In this document: positions 38,800 through 48,533 of the stretch, piece after piece
Position numbering within the stretch: the stretch's first letter is position 1
Layout: each line of letters begins with the position of its first letter
DNA from: an uncultured Bacteroidota bacterium
Lineage (GTDB): Bacteria > Bacteroidota > Bacteroidia > Flavobacteriales > Flavobacteriaceae
Assembly (NCBI GenBank): GCA_902544085.1
Contig: CACCAP010000005.1
Span: forward strand, 62,001 to 126,000
Direction: 5' to 3'
DNA: 64,000 bases
Program-made: the position numbers and the translations under genes
The notes under the pieces: generated by a model
What the model was told of the DNA's origin: nothing
The model's input: only the letters and a program-made list of their open reading frames with translations
Databases searched by the model: none

Positions 38800-40428
38800 T
38801 TGAAAAATTCCCCAAAATATATTTTTGTCACTGGTGGTGTAAGCTCCTCTTTAGGAAAAGGGATAATATCAGCATCTTTAGGAAAACTTCTCAAGTCCAA
38901 AGGATTGGAGGTTACAATACAGAAATTTGATCCATATATTAATGTTGATCCTGGAACATTAAATCCTTACGAGCATGGGGAATGTTATGTAACACATGAT
39001 GGTGCAGAGACTGATCTAGATTTAGGTCATTATGAAAGGTTTTTGGGAATCAGAACCTCTAAAAACAACAACACCACAACAGGCCAAATATATCAAACAG
39101 TTATTAATCAAGAGAGAAAAGGTGATTTCCTGGGTAAAACAGTTCAAGTTATTCCTCACATAACCAATGAGATAAAATCACGGATTAAAAGTCTAGAAAA
39201 CGAAAAAAAATACGATGTTATCATAACTGAACTTGGAGGGACTGTTGGTGATATAGAATCATACCCTTTTATTGAAGCGGTTAGGCAATTTAGGTGGGAA
39301 GTCGGAGAACAAAACAGTCTTGTTATACATCTAACTCTTCTGCCTTATTTATCTGCTGCAGCTGAAATCAAAACAAAACCAACTCAACACTCAGTAAAAA
39401 AATTGATGGAAAGTGGTTTGAATGCTGATATTATTGTTTGTCGGACCGAACATAAGCTTTCCAGTGATTTAAGAAAAAAAATTGCATTGTTTTGTAACGT
39501 TGATGTCAAATCAGTTATTGAGTCTATTGATGCAAAAACAATTTATGATGTTCCGTTGTTAATGTTAGAAGAAAAATTAGACAAGGTTGTGTTAAAAAAA
39601 TTGAAAATTAAATCTAAAACAAAAGCTGATTTATCATCGTGGAAAAAATTTATTCACAATTTGAAAAATCCTAAAAATGAAGTTAGTATTGGTTTGATAG
39701 GAAAGTATGTCGAATTACAAGATTCTTATAAATCGATATTGGAATCCTTTATTCATGCTGGTTCGGTTAACTCAGTAAAGGTAAATGTACATCCAATCCA
39801 CTCTGAATCAATTAACAAAACAAATGTAAAATCACTGATGTCAAACCTTGATGGGGTTTTGGTAGCACCGGGCTTTGGTGATAGAGGTATAGAGGGTAAA
39901 ATAATATCAATTGAATATGCCAGGGTTAATGATATTCCTTTTCTTGGAATTTGTCTTGGAATGCAAATGGCAGTGATTGAGTATGCAAGAAATGTCATTG
40001 GTCTAAAAAATGCCAATTCTACTGAAATGGATTATCACACAAAACACCCTGTAATTTCTCTCATGGAGGATCAAGTAAATGTTGAAAAAAAAGGTGGTAC
40101 AATGAGATTAGGTTCGTGGAAATGTGAAATTTCTAAAGGAACATTAACTCATGATATTTACAAGAAAAATGTAATAAAAGAAAGGCATCGACATAGGTAC
40201 GAGCTTAATTTTAACTATATAGAATCATTAACTAAATCAGGTATGGTTTTGTGTGGTAAAAATCCTGAAACTGATTTAGTTGAAATAATTGAATTACCTA
40301 ACCACCGTTGGTTTATTGGAGTGCAATTTCATCCTGAATATCAAAGTACTGTAGATAAACCACACCCTCTGTTTAAATCATTCATTAAAGCAGCAACCAA
40401 TAAAAAAAGAACATATGGCAGAAAGTAA
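38800..40428 (+). CDS. pyrG: CTP synthase
   Basis: A 542-residue enzyme making CTP from UTP with glutamine. The start is TTG at 38800, giving MKNSPKYIFVTGGVSSSLGKG, the normal N-terminus; no ATG fits. The synthetase domain contains NVDPGTLNPYEHGE and ELGGTVGDIES. The glutaminase domain has LGICLGMQMA (catalytic Cys) and GVQFHPEYQS. Length is standard. The last 14 bases overlap yidC. Confidence 0.98.
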   Translation: MKNSPKYIFVTGGVSSSLGKGIISASLGKLLKSKGLEVTIQKFDPYINVDPGTLNPYEHGECYVTHDGAETDLDLGHYERFLGIRTSKNNNTTTGQIYQTVINQERKGDFLGKTVQVIPHITNEIKSRIKSLENEKKYDVIITELGGTVGDIESYPFIEAVRQFRWEVGEQNSLVIHLTLLPYLSAAAEIKTKPTQHSVKKLMESGLNADIIVCRTEHKLSSDLRKKIALFCNVDVKSVIESIDAKTIYDVPLLMLEEKLDKVVLKKLKIKSKTKADLSSWKKFIHNLKNPKNEVSIGLIGKYVELQDSYKSILESFIHAGSVNSVKVNVHPIHSESINKTNVKSLMSNLDGVLVAPGFGDRGIEGKIISIEYARVNDIPFLGICLGMQMAVIEYARNVIGLKNANSTEMDYHTKHPVISLMEDQVNVEKKGGTMRLGSWKCEISKGTLTHDIYKKNVIKERHRHRYELNFNYIESLTKSGMVLCGKNPETDLVEIIELPNHRWFIGVQFHPEYQSTVDKPHPLFKSFIKAATNKKRTYGRK

Positions 40429-42247
40429 AGTAGATTACTCACAGTTAATAGGTTTTTTATTTTTGATGGCAGCTTTTGTCTCATTTTTATTTATTAGTCC
40501 ACCTTCAGAGGAAGAAATAGACATACAGGTTGAAGAAAACATTCCAATAAATAATTCATTTAATGGTAACCAGGATAGTGGAGCAAACGAAGCAGAATTT
40601 TCAGAAAACATAGTAAAAATTGAGGAAGAATCTTTCATTATAGAAAACGAAAATGTGATTCTAAAGTTCTCAAATAAGGGGGCCAAAATTTCCGAGCTCA
40701 CATTAAAGGATTACAATGATTCATCAGGAAACCTTGTAAGACTTTTAAAAAACAATCAGTCACTAGGTTTAAGTTTTTTCAATATCAATGGTGTTCGTTT
40801 TGATTCAAATACTGTAATGTTTAATTATAAATCTTTTGATAATCAAAACAGTAAAGTTGTTGAATTTGAATACCTAAATAACTTAGGAGGAAAAATATTG
40901 TATAGGTATGTAATACCAAACCAAGGCTATTTATTGAATTTTGAGATTGAAACTCAAGGTTTAAATAATATTGTTGGCACAAATAGAAAAATGGACTTAG
41001 TTTGGGATTTGGATTCAAGAAGGCAATCCAAAAGTGTAGATTATGAGAACAGATACACTTACATCAATTACAAGGATCAAGATGGTAAAATAAGAGACAT
41101 GAGTGCTTACTCTGAGGATGATGAAGTTGGAGAAGTTAAATGGCTCTCATACAGTCAACATTTTTTCAATTCTATTTTAATTTTCAATGATGTAAAATCC
41201 GAAGTAGATATGAAATCAACGAATATGGATCTTGATTACAGCACTCAAAAATATAGTAATTCGGTTGATGATGAGGGTAAGCAAATATATCTCAAAACTT
41301 TTAATACTAGAATCCCAATAGACATAAGTCGCTCAAATGAGATAAGTGAGTCAATGGGTTGGTATATAGGGCCTAATGATTACTATGTTCTAAAAAACTA
41401 TAAAGATGGTATCTCTGAGTCAATCTGGTTTGGTTGGGGAATTTTTGGTTGGATTAATAGAAACATTTTCTTTCCATTATATCAATTTTTAAGTTCATTT
41501 TTATCAGCTGGTATCGCCATTATAATTATGGTTATTCTAACGAGATTGATCATGTCACCAGTCCAATATAAGATGTATCTGTCTCAAGCAAAAATGAAAA
41601 TTCTAAGACCTGAAATTACTACTGCCACCGAAAAATTTAAAGATGATCCTTTAAAAAGAAATCAGGAAACGATGAGAATTTATAACCAAGCCGGAGCCAA
41701 TCCCTTGTCTGGCTGTTTGCCTATGTTTATTCAATTACCAGTTTTCTATGCACTTTTCTGTTTCTTTCCTGTTGCATTCGCACTTAGAGGAGAGTCATTT
41801 CTGTGGGCTGATGATTTAAGTGTTTACGACTCGATACTAGAATTACCATTTTATATTCCACTTTATGGAGATCACGTAAGTTTATTTCCTATCCTTGCTG
41901 GTGTTACAATGTTTTTCTACACATCAGTCTCTGGTAACCAACAAATGCAACCAACACAACCAGGAATGCCAAACATGAAGTTCATAATGTATTTTTTGCC
42001 ATTTACCTTAATGATTTTCTTTAATAATTTTGCTAGTGGATTATCACTTTATTATACTATTTCTAACCTTTTAACAATAGTAATTATTTATGCTATCAAG
42101 AACTTTATTATTGATGAAAAGAAAATTTTATTGAAAATCGAGGAAAATAAAAAGAAACCAAAAGGTGAAGGTAGATTCCAGCGAAGGTTAAGAAAGCTTC
42201 AAGAAATGGCTGAAAAGGCCGAAAATCAGAGAAAAAATAACAGGTAA
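40415..42247 (+). CDS. yidC: Membrane protein insertase YidC
   Basis: A 610-residue insertase. An N-terminal transmembrane anchor (about residues 9-27) is followed by a large periplasmic beta domain (about 60-350) and the conserved Oxa1 core with five segments (FFPLYQFLSSFLSAGIAIII, then NPLSGCLPMFIQLPVFYALF, then LSLYYTISNLLTIVIIYAI). A basic C-terminal tail (KKKPKGEGRFQRRLRKLQ) could bind ribosomes. It overlaps pyrG by 14 bases, and mnmA starts one base after its stop. Confidence 0.97.
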   Translation: MAESKVDYSQLIGFLFLMAAFVSFLFISPPSEEEIDIQVEENIPINNSFNGNQDSGANEAEFSENIVKIEEESFIIENENVILKFSNKGAKISELTLKDYNDSSGNLVRLLKNNQSLGLSFFNINGVRFDSNTVMFNYKSFDNQNSKVVEFEYLNNLGGKILYRYVIPNQGYLLNFEIETQGLNNIVGTNRKMDLVWDLDSRRQSKSVDYENRYTYINYKDQDGKIRDMSAYSEDDEVGEVKWLSYSQHFFNSILIFNDVKSEVDMKSTNMDLDYSTQKYSNSVDDEGKQIYLKTFNTRIPIDISRSNEISESMGWYIGPNDYYVLKNYKDGISESIWFGWGIFGWINRNIFFPLYQFLSSFLSAGIAIIIMVILTRLIMSPVQYKMYLSQAKMKILRPEITTATEKFKDDPLKRNQETMRIYNQAGANPLSGCLPMFIQLPVFYALFCFFPVAFALRGESFLWADDLSVYDSILELPFYIPLYGDHVSLFPILAGVTMFFYTSVSGNQQMQPTQPGMPNMKFIMYFLPFTLMIFFNNFASGLSLYYTISNLLTIVIIYAIKNFIIDEKKILLKIEENKKKPKGEGRFQRRLRKLQEMAEKAENQRKNNR

Positions 42248-42248
42248 A

Positions 42249-43415
42249 ATGACCAATAAAACGGCTAGAGTTGTTGTTGGTATGTCTGGTGGCGTTGACT
42301 CCAGTGTTGCAGCTTATCTCTTGAAGGAACAAGGATATGACGTTATAGGAATATTTATGAAAAACTGGCATGATGAAACAGTTACCATTTCAGATGAGTG
42401 CCCGTGGTTAGAGGATAGTTACGATGCAATGATTGTTGCAAAAAAACTGATGATTCCTTTTCAGGTGATAGATTTTAGTAAGGAATACAAAAAAAGAATA
42501 GTGGATTACATGTTCAGTGAATATAAAGTTGGTAGAACCCCGAATCCAGATATTTTGTGCAATAAGGAGATAAAGTTTGATTTATTTTTAAAAAAAGCAT
42601 TGGAGTTTAATGCAGATTATATTGCAACTGGACATTACGCCTCTGTAAGAAAAAAAGGAAATGTATTCGAGTTGATTGCAGGTCTTGATAAAAAAAAGGA
42701 TCAATCCTATTTTTTGTGTCAGCTAAATCAAAACCAACTTAGTAAAATAATATTCCCCTTGGGGAATCTCAATAAAGCAGCGGTAAGAGAAATTGCTAAA
42801 AAAAATAATTTAGTAACAGCTGATAAAAAAGATTCTCAAGGTTTATGCTTTATAGGAAAGGTTAAGCTTCCTATATTTTTACAACAAAAACTGAAGAAAA
42901 AATCAGGAAAAATTATTTTAGTTCCTAAGACTTTATCCATTTACAGCAGAAATAAAAAAATTAATGATTTAGATGAGTTATCCAATGGATATGTTTATAG
43001 TGAAAATGATGGTGACGTTGTAGGTGCACATGTTGGCGCTCATTTTTATACAATTGGTCAAAGAAAAGGAATTTCAGTTGGTGGAACCAAAGATCCGCTA
43101 TATGTTATAGCACTAGATACCAAAAAAAATATTATTTACGTTGGGGAGGGGGATAATCACCCAGGTTTATTGAGAAAAGTGTTGAGTGTTGAAAAATCCC
43201 AATTTCACAATATAGATGATGGTTATGATATAACTAAATTTCATGGTTTAAAGGCACGAATTAGGTATAGACAAGCATTGCAATCAGTTCAGATTAAAAG
43301 AAAAAAAAGCAAATATTTTTTCATTTTTGATGAGTACCAAAAATCAATTACAGGTGGTCAATTTGTTGCTGTGTATAAAGATGACGTACTTTTGGCTTCA
43401 GGTGTGATCAGTTAA
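42249..43415 (+). CDS. mnmA: tRNA-specific 2-thiouridylase MnmA
   Basis: A 388-residue enzyme that thiolates U34 of tRNAs for Glu, Gln and Lys. P-loop [12 protein letters not shown], the first catalytic Cys in NPDILCNKEIKF, and the second in KDSQGLCFIGKV are all present, along with AHFYTIGQRKGI. Length matches the family. The end overlaps the convergent lysA by 8 bases. Confidence 0.97.
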   Translation: MTNKTARVVVGMSGGVDSSVAAYLLKEQGYDVIGIFMKNWHDETVTISDECPWLEDSYDAMIVAKKLMIPFQVIDFSKEYKKRIVDYMFSEYKVGRTPNPDILCNKEIKFDLFLKKALEFNADYIATGHYASVRKKGNVFELIAGLDKKKDQSYFLCQLNQNQLSKIIFPLGNLNKAAVREIAKKNNLVTADKKDSQGLCFIGKVKLPIFLQQKLKKKSGKIILVPKTLSIYSRNKKINDLDELSNGYVYSENDGDVVGAHVGAHFYTIGQRKGISVGGTKDPLYVIALDTKKNIIYVGEGDNHPGLLRKVLSVEKSQFHNIDDGYDITKFHGLKARIRYRQALQSVQIKRKKSKYFFIFDEYQKSITGGQFVAVYKDDVLLASGVIS

Positions 43416-44613
43416 AAATATCAATCTGATTTATCAGTAAATTCTCAAATCTTTCTCTTTGCCTTATAAGTTTGTATGTATTATTAATTAGCATAACTTC
43501 TGCTGGTTTATATCTTGAATTGTAATTACTGCTCATTGAAAAACAATATGCTCCAGCATTTTTAAAACACAAAATATCGTCTGTTGAAACATTTTTTAAT
43601 TTAATATTTGTTGCAAAAGTGTCGGTCTCACATATATAACCAACAACCGAATAATACCTTTCTACATCCTTTTGGTTTGAAATATTTTCAATTGAGTGGT
43701 TTGATCCATACATCATTGGTCTTATTAGATGGTTAAATCCAGAGTCAACTTGTGCAAATACAGTAGAGGTGGTTTGTTTAATTGAATTCACACGGCATAG
43801 AAATACTCCTGCCTCACTGATAATGTATTTACCAGGCTCAAATATTAATTTTAAATTTCTACCATAAACAGAGCAAAACTCATTGAATCTTTTGGACAGC
43901 TTATCTCCTAGCTCTTCAATATTTGTTTCACTGTCACCTTGATAATACGGAACTTTAAATCCACTTCCAAAATCAATGAATTCTAGAAAGTCAAGTTTTG
44001 ATGCTAAATCAAAAAGGATCTCTGAAGCTTGTAAAAAAACACTAGTGTCTAAAATATCGCTACCTGTGTGCATGTGTATTCCATTAACTTTAATATTTGT
44101 GTTTTTTATAATACGCAACAAATGTGGTGTTTGGTGAATACTGATGCCAAATTTTGAATCTATATGTCCTACAGATATTTTAGAGTTTCCACCAGCGAGT
44201 ATGTGTGGGTTAATTCTTACACATACATCAATTCCTAAATTCTTATTTCCAAATTCCTCCAAAATTGAAAGGTTATCAATGTTGATTTTTACACCTAAAG
44301 ATGAAACATCTTCGATTTCCTTAATTGAAACCCCATTTGGTGTATATATAATTTTTTCAGCCTTGAAACCACAACTTAATGCTAATTTTACCTCTTGTAT
44401 TGATACTGCATCAATTCCTGATCCTAAATTATTTAAGAACCTTAAAATTGATATATTTGACGACGCTTTTACTGCATAGTTAATTTGTAAGTCTTTGACT
44501 CTCTTGAACGCATTTTTAAGTCTTAAATATTGACTTTTGATTTTTTCCGAATCATAAACATAAGTGGGCGTACCAAATTCATCAGCGATTTTAAGCAATA
44601 ATTTTGTATTCAC
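43408..44613 (-). CDS. lysA: Diaminopimelate decarboxylase
   Basis: A 401-residue PLP enzyme that makes lysine from meso-diaminopimelate. PLP-binding Lys in NYAVKASSN (about residue 48), HMHTGSDI, FGSGFKVPYY, and the C-terminal VGYICETDTFATN and NAGAYCFSMSSNYNSR are visible. Together with dapD further right, it shows the succinylated DAP route. It stands divergently from sucC, with 129 bases between. Confidence 0.96.
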   Translation of the reverse strand: MNTKLLLKIADEFGTPTYVYDSEKIKSQYLRLKNAFKRVKDLQINYAVKASSNISILRFLNNLGSGIDAVSIQEVKLALSCGFKAEKIIYTPNGVSIKEIEDVSSLGVKINIDNLSILEEFGNKNLGIDVCVRINPHILAGGNSKISVGHIDSKFGISIHQTPHLLRIIKNTNIKVNGIHMHTGSDILDTSVFLQASEILFDLASKLDFLEFIDFGSGFKVPYYQGDSETNIEELGDKLSKRFNEFCSVYGRNLKLIFEPGKYIISEAGVFLCRVNSIKQTTSTVFAQVDSGFNHLIRPMMYGSNHSIENISNQKDVERYYSVVGYICETDTFATNIKLKNVSTDDILCFKNAGAYCFSMSSNYNSRYKPAEVMLINNTYKLIRQRERFENLLINQIDIFN

Positions 44614-44742
44614 GCTGCAAACATTATTAATATATTGTAATGAAGAAATTTTATTTCCTTATTTAATAAAAAAACAATTAAAAGTTAAATTTGTAACAAC
44701 ATTAAAAACCTATTTAAAAATTTCTTTTATTAATTTTGTATT

Positions 44743-45936
44743 GTGAATCTTCACGAACACCAAGCCAAAGAATTGTTAAGCTCATATGGAGTTCCCATCC
44801 AAAGAGGAATGGTGGTTGAAAATATTGAACAATTACAATCTATTTCTCAGGAAGTTAAAAAAAATACTGGGTCAGAGTGGTTAATTGTAAAAGCTCAAAT
44901 ACATGCAGGTGGAAGAGGTAAGGGTGGTGGAGTAAAGCTAGCAAAAAATGATAAAGAATTATATGACCATGCCAGTAGTATATTGGGTATGATGTTAAAA
45001 ACACCCCAAACCCCAAAAGAGGGTAAATTGGTAAAAAAAATATTAATCTCTGAGGATGTTTATTATCCTGGCGACAGTGAAACACAGGAGTATTATATGT
45101 CGATACTTTTAAATAGAAAAGAATCTTGTAATATGATCATGTATTCAAAAGAGGGTGGGGTAGATATTGAGCAGGTTGCAGAAAAAACTCCAGAACTAAT
45201 TTTTTATGAATTGATTGATCCCTTGGCTGGTATTATGCCTAATCAACTGAGGAAAATTGCCTTTAATTTAAATTTATCTGGTGAGGGCTTTAAGTCAATG
45301 CAGGTATTCGTCAAAAAATTATATGATGCTTATTGTAGACTTGATGCTTCACTAGTCGAAATCAATCCGGTTCTCAAAACATCGGATAATAAAATCTTAG
45401 CTGTTGATTCAAAAATGACGCTTGACGATAATGCATTATTTAGGCATAAATCATTTCAAGACTTAAGAGATAATAGTGAGGAAAACCCAGTTGATGTTAA
45501 AGCAAGGGAGGCTGGATTAAATTATGTTGACTTAGATGGAAACATAGGTTGTATGGTGAATGGAGCTGGATTGGCAATGGCTACTATGGATCTCATAAAA
45601 CAATCTGGTGGAGAACCTGCAAATTTTCTAGATGTCGGTGGAACAGCGGATGCAAAAAGAGTTGAAACTGCTTTCAATTTAATTTTAGAGGACGAAAAAG
45701 TTAAGGCAATACTTGTTAATATTTTTGGAGGCATTGTTAGGTGCGACAGGGTTGCTAATGGAATTGTCGATGCTTATAAAAATTTAGGTGAAAAAATTAA
45801 TATTCCTATCATAGTAAGGCTTGAGGGTACCAACTCTGAAGAAGCGAAAAATATTATTGACAACTCAGGTTTAAAAATTTATTCTGTAATTGAGTTTAAA
45901 GAAGTAACATCTCGAATCAAAGAAGTACTGTCTTAA
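44743..45936 (+). CDS. sucC: Succinyl-CoA synthetase beta subunit
   Basis: A 397-residue ATP-grasp protein of the TCA cycle. The start is GTG at 44743, giving MNLHEHQAKELLSSYGVP, the normal family start. Other motifs: KAQIHAGGRGKGGGVKLA, LVEINPVL, and FGGIVRCDRVANG near the end. The alpha subunit gene sucD is not adjacent, which is usual in flavobacteria. A 111-base gap with hsp20 control elements follows. Confidence 0.97.
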   Translation: MNLHEHQAKELLSSYGVPIQRGMVVENIEQLQSISQEVKKNTGSEWLIVKAQIHAGGRGKGGGVKLAKNDKELYDHASSILGMMLKTPQTPKEGKLVKKILISEDVYYPGDSETQEYYMSILLNRKESCNMIMYSKEGGVDIEQVAEKTPELIFYELIDPLAGIMPNQLRKIAFNLNLSGEGFKSMQVFVKKLYDAYCRLDASLVEINPVLKTSDNKILAVDSKMTLDDNALFRHKSFQDLRDNSEENPVDVKAREAGLNYVDLDGNIGCMVNGAGLAMATMDLIKQSGGEPANFLDVGGTADAKRVETAFNLILEDEKVKAILVNIFGGIVRCDRVANGIVDAYKNLGEKINIPIIVRLEGTNSEEAKNIIDNSGLKIYSVIEFKEVTSRIKEVLS

Positions 45937-45948
45937 AATAAGACACTT

Positions 45949-45992
45949 TGTCATCTAAAAATTTCAATTTATGACATTTTGACATATATTTG
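45949..45992 (+). promoter_or_regulatory. hsp20 promoter with candidate operator half-sites
   Basis: TATATTTG at 45985-45992 is a perfect -7 element. Just upstream are three related half-sites: TGTCAT (45949-45954), ATGACA (45971-45976, inverted with the first) and TTGACA (45979-45984). The last one abuts the -7 element, so a bound regulator would block or guide polymerase. No good TTG -33 at the right distance is seen, which also suggests an activator or special control. Confidence 0.5.
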
Positions 45993-46047
45993 AGTTGGGT
46001 TTAGAATTTGTTCTATTGAAATCGTAAATAATTTTAAAAATTTAAAT

Positions 46048-46452
46048 ATGAATATTATAAATAGAACAAATAATAACTTAATGTTTGATGATTTTATTTT
46101 TGATTTTTTTAATGTCTCAAATAATATTGTCCCTCCACATAATATTTTTGAAAATGATACTGAGTTTTCTGTTGAGTTTTCAGTTCCTGGTTCAGATAAG
46201 AAAGATTTTACTATAGAGCTTGAGAATGATAATTTAAGGGTTGCTAGAAAATCAAAAAAATCAATTGAGGATAGAACTTACTCAAGATTAGAATTTGACA
46301 CTAAGTCATTTGAAAAGTCCTTTTTTCTTCCTGATTCTGTTGATCAAGCAAAGATTAGTTCAAGGTATGAAAATGGAGTACTTTTGATAACAATTCCTAA
46401 AAAGAAGGAAATCGTCTTGCAGAATAAGAAAAAGACAATAACTATTAAGTAG
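46048..46452 (+). CDS. Small heat-shock protein (Hsp20/alpha-crystallin)
   Basis: A 134-residue holdase chaperone. The alpha-crystallin domain covers about residues 40-125 (FSVEFSVPGSDKKDFTIELE, then FDTKSFEKSFFLPDSVD, then YENGVLLITIPKK). The final IXI-like motif is weak (ends KKKTITIK). It is a single-gene unit with a stress-type upstream region and a strong terminator 13 bases after its stop. Confidence 0.95.
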   Translation: MNIINRTNNNLMFDDFIFDFFNVSNNIVPPHNIFENDTEFSVEFSVPGSDKKDFTIELENDNLRVARKSKKSIEDRTYSRLEFDTKSFEKSFFLPDSVDQAKISSRYENGVLLITIPKKKEIVLQNKKKTITIK

Positions 46453-46464
46453 TTAATATTACAC

Positions 46465-46490
46465 AAGCGGGTCTACGACCCGCTTTTTTT
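46465..46490 (+). terminator. hsp20 terminator
   Basis: A perfect 9-pair stem AAGCGGGTC/GACCCGCTT with a TAC loop, followed by seven Ts. The stem overlaps the last codons and stop codon of the convergent uvrB. On the uvrB strand the stem is not followed by a T-run, so it is mainly an hsp20 terminator. Confidence 0.92.
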
Positions 46491-48452
46491 ATACCTCAGC
46501 ATAATATCCCGTAGCCTTGCTGCTTCAATAAAATTTAATTCCTTAGCAGCTTTTTCCATATCTTTTCTCAAAGATTTAATTCTTTTTTGTTTTTCACTTT
46601 CGGAAATATTCAAGTCAAAACTTTTTTCAACTTCATATATCTTTTGGGTTTCATTAGATTCATAGTTAAAACTTTCATTTATATTCTTTATAATTTGTGT
46701 AGGAGTTATATTATTTTCTCTATTATATTTTAATTGTTTTTTCCTCCTTTGATTTGTAACATCAATTGTCTTTTTCATACTTTCAGTCATTCGATCTGCA
46801 AACATTATTGCCCTTCCGTTTAAATTTCTTGCAGCTCTACCGATTGTCTGAATTAGAGATCTTTTACTCCTCAAAAAACCTTCCTTATCCGCATCTAATA
46901 TTATAACTAGTGATACCTCAGGCAAGTCAAGACCTTCCCTCAAAAGATTTATACCTACCAAAACATCAAAATTACCCAATCTTAAATCATTTAAAATTTT
47001 TACACGCTCTAGTGTATCAACATCACTATGGATATATTTTGATTTTATTTCTAAATTTTGAAAAAATTTAACCAACTCTTCAGCCATCTTTTTGGTTAGT
47101 GTTGTGATTAAAACTCTTTCATTTTTATTTACAACTTTTTCAATTTCGTCTAGTATATCATCAATCTGATTTTTAGTAGGTTTTAACTCAATTACAGGGT
47201 CTAGAAGACCAGTTGGTCTGATAATTTGTTCAACAACTATACCTTCACTTCTTTGAAGTTCATAATCAGACGGTGTTGCACTTACATAGATGATTTGACT
47301 TTGTAACATCTCAAATTCTTCAAATTTAAGAGGTCTATTATCCATAGCAGCTGGAAGTCGAAAACCATACTCAACCAAGTTTTCTTTTCTACTTCTATCA
47401 CCACCGTACATTGCTTTAATTTGGGGAAGTGTCACATGACTCTCATCTATGATTGTCAAAAAATCATCATCAAAGTAGTCGAGAAGACAAAACGGTCTGG
47501 TTCCTGGATCTCTTCCGTCAATGTACCTAGAGTAATTTTCAATTCCTGAACAGTATCCTAATTCCTGCATCATTTCGAGATCAAATAGTGTTCTTTCTTC
47601 TAATCTTTTTGCCTCTAAATTTTTTGAAATTTCTTTGAAATACGAAACTTGTTTTCCTAAATCAATTCTAATTTTATCCATGGCATTATTCAAAACTTCC
47701 TTTTGTGTCGAAAACATATTAGCTGGAAAAATCTTAACACTATCAATCCTATTTACTATTTTATTTGGTATATAGTAGATTTCCTCAATAAATTCAATTT
47801 CATCTCCAAAAAAATTTATTCTAATTATTTTATCAGAGTAGCTTAAGAATACCTCAACAATGTCTCCTATAACCTTAAAACTTCCTGGCTCAATTTCATC
47901 GATAGCTCTACTGTAAAGTGAGTGAGATAATTTTTTTAATAAATCAGTCCTTGAAATATTTGAGTTTTTATTTAGTGTGATCGTATTTTTTTTGTAATCA
48001 GCAGGATTCCCAATTCCATAAAGACACGATACCGAAGCAACTACTATTACATCATTTCTACCTGAAAGAAGGCTGGAAGTTGTGCTCAAGCGCATCTTCT
48101 CAATTTCTTCATTTATTGAAAGATCTTTTTCTATGTATGTATTTGTAACAGGAATATATGCTTCAGGTTGATAATAATCATAATAGGATACGAAATACTC
48201 TACTCGGTTTTCTGGAAAATAATCTTTTAATTCCAAAAATAGTTGAGCTGCTAGAGTCTTGTTATGAGCCAAAACAAGAGTTTGCTTATTTAACTTGTTT
48301 ATAACATTAGCAACCGTAAAAGTTTTGCCTGATCCAGTAACACCTTCTAAGGTTTGGTAGACTTCGCCTTTTTGTACACCATCAACCAGTTTCTCAATTG
48401 CATTTGGTTGGTCACCAGTTGGAGAATATTTTGATTTTAACTTAAAACCCAT
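46473..48452 (-). CDS. uvrB: Excinuclease ABC subunit B
   Basis: A 659-residue damage-verification helicase of nucleotide excision repair. Walker A GVTGSGKTFT near residue 37, the beta-hairpin region YYDYYQPEAYIP, the DEAD-like IIDESH, helicase motif VI QTIGRAARN, and the C-terminal UVR motif (KAAKELNFIEAARLRDIM) are present. The last codons form part of the hsp20 terminator stem. Divergent from the kinase-like gene. Confidence 0.98.
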   Translation of the reverse strand: MGFKLKSKYSPTGDQPNAIEKLVDGVQKGEVYQTLEGVTGSGKTFTVANVINKLNKQTLVLAHNKTLAAQLFLELKDYFPENRVEYFVSYYDYYQPEAYIPVTNTYIEKDLSINEEIEKMRLSTTSSLLSGRNDVIVVASVSCLYGIGNPADYKKNTITLNKNSNISRTDLLKKLSHSLYSRAIDEIEPGSFKVIGDIVEVFLSYSDKIIRINFFGDEIEFIEEIYYIPNKIVNRIDSVKIFPANMFSTQKEVLNNAMDKIRIDLGKQVSYFKEISKNLEAKRLEERTLFDLEMMQELGYCSGIENYSRYIDGRDPGTRPFCLLDYFDDDFLTIIDESHVTLPQIKAMYGGDRSRKENLVEYGFRLPAAMDNRPLKFEEFEMLQSQIIYVSATPSDYELQRSEGIVVEQIIRPTGLLDPVIELKPTKNQIDDILDEIEKVVNKNERVLITTLTKKMAEELVKFFQNLEIKSKYIHSDVDTLERVKILNDLRLGNFDVLVGINLLREGLDLPEVSLVIILDADKEGFLRSKRSLIQTIGRAARNLNGRAIMFADRMTESMKKTIDVTNQRRKKQLKYNRENNITPTQIIKNINESFNYESNETQKIYEVEKSFDLNISESEKQKRIKSLRKDMEKAAKELNFIEAARLRDIMLRYKKSGS

Positions 48453-48533
48453 TGAAAATTATGACAGTCTACAAAGATCTATAATTTTAATTTTAAATGT
48501 CATAGATTTGATTCAATTTTAATTTGGATAAAA

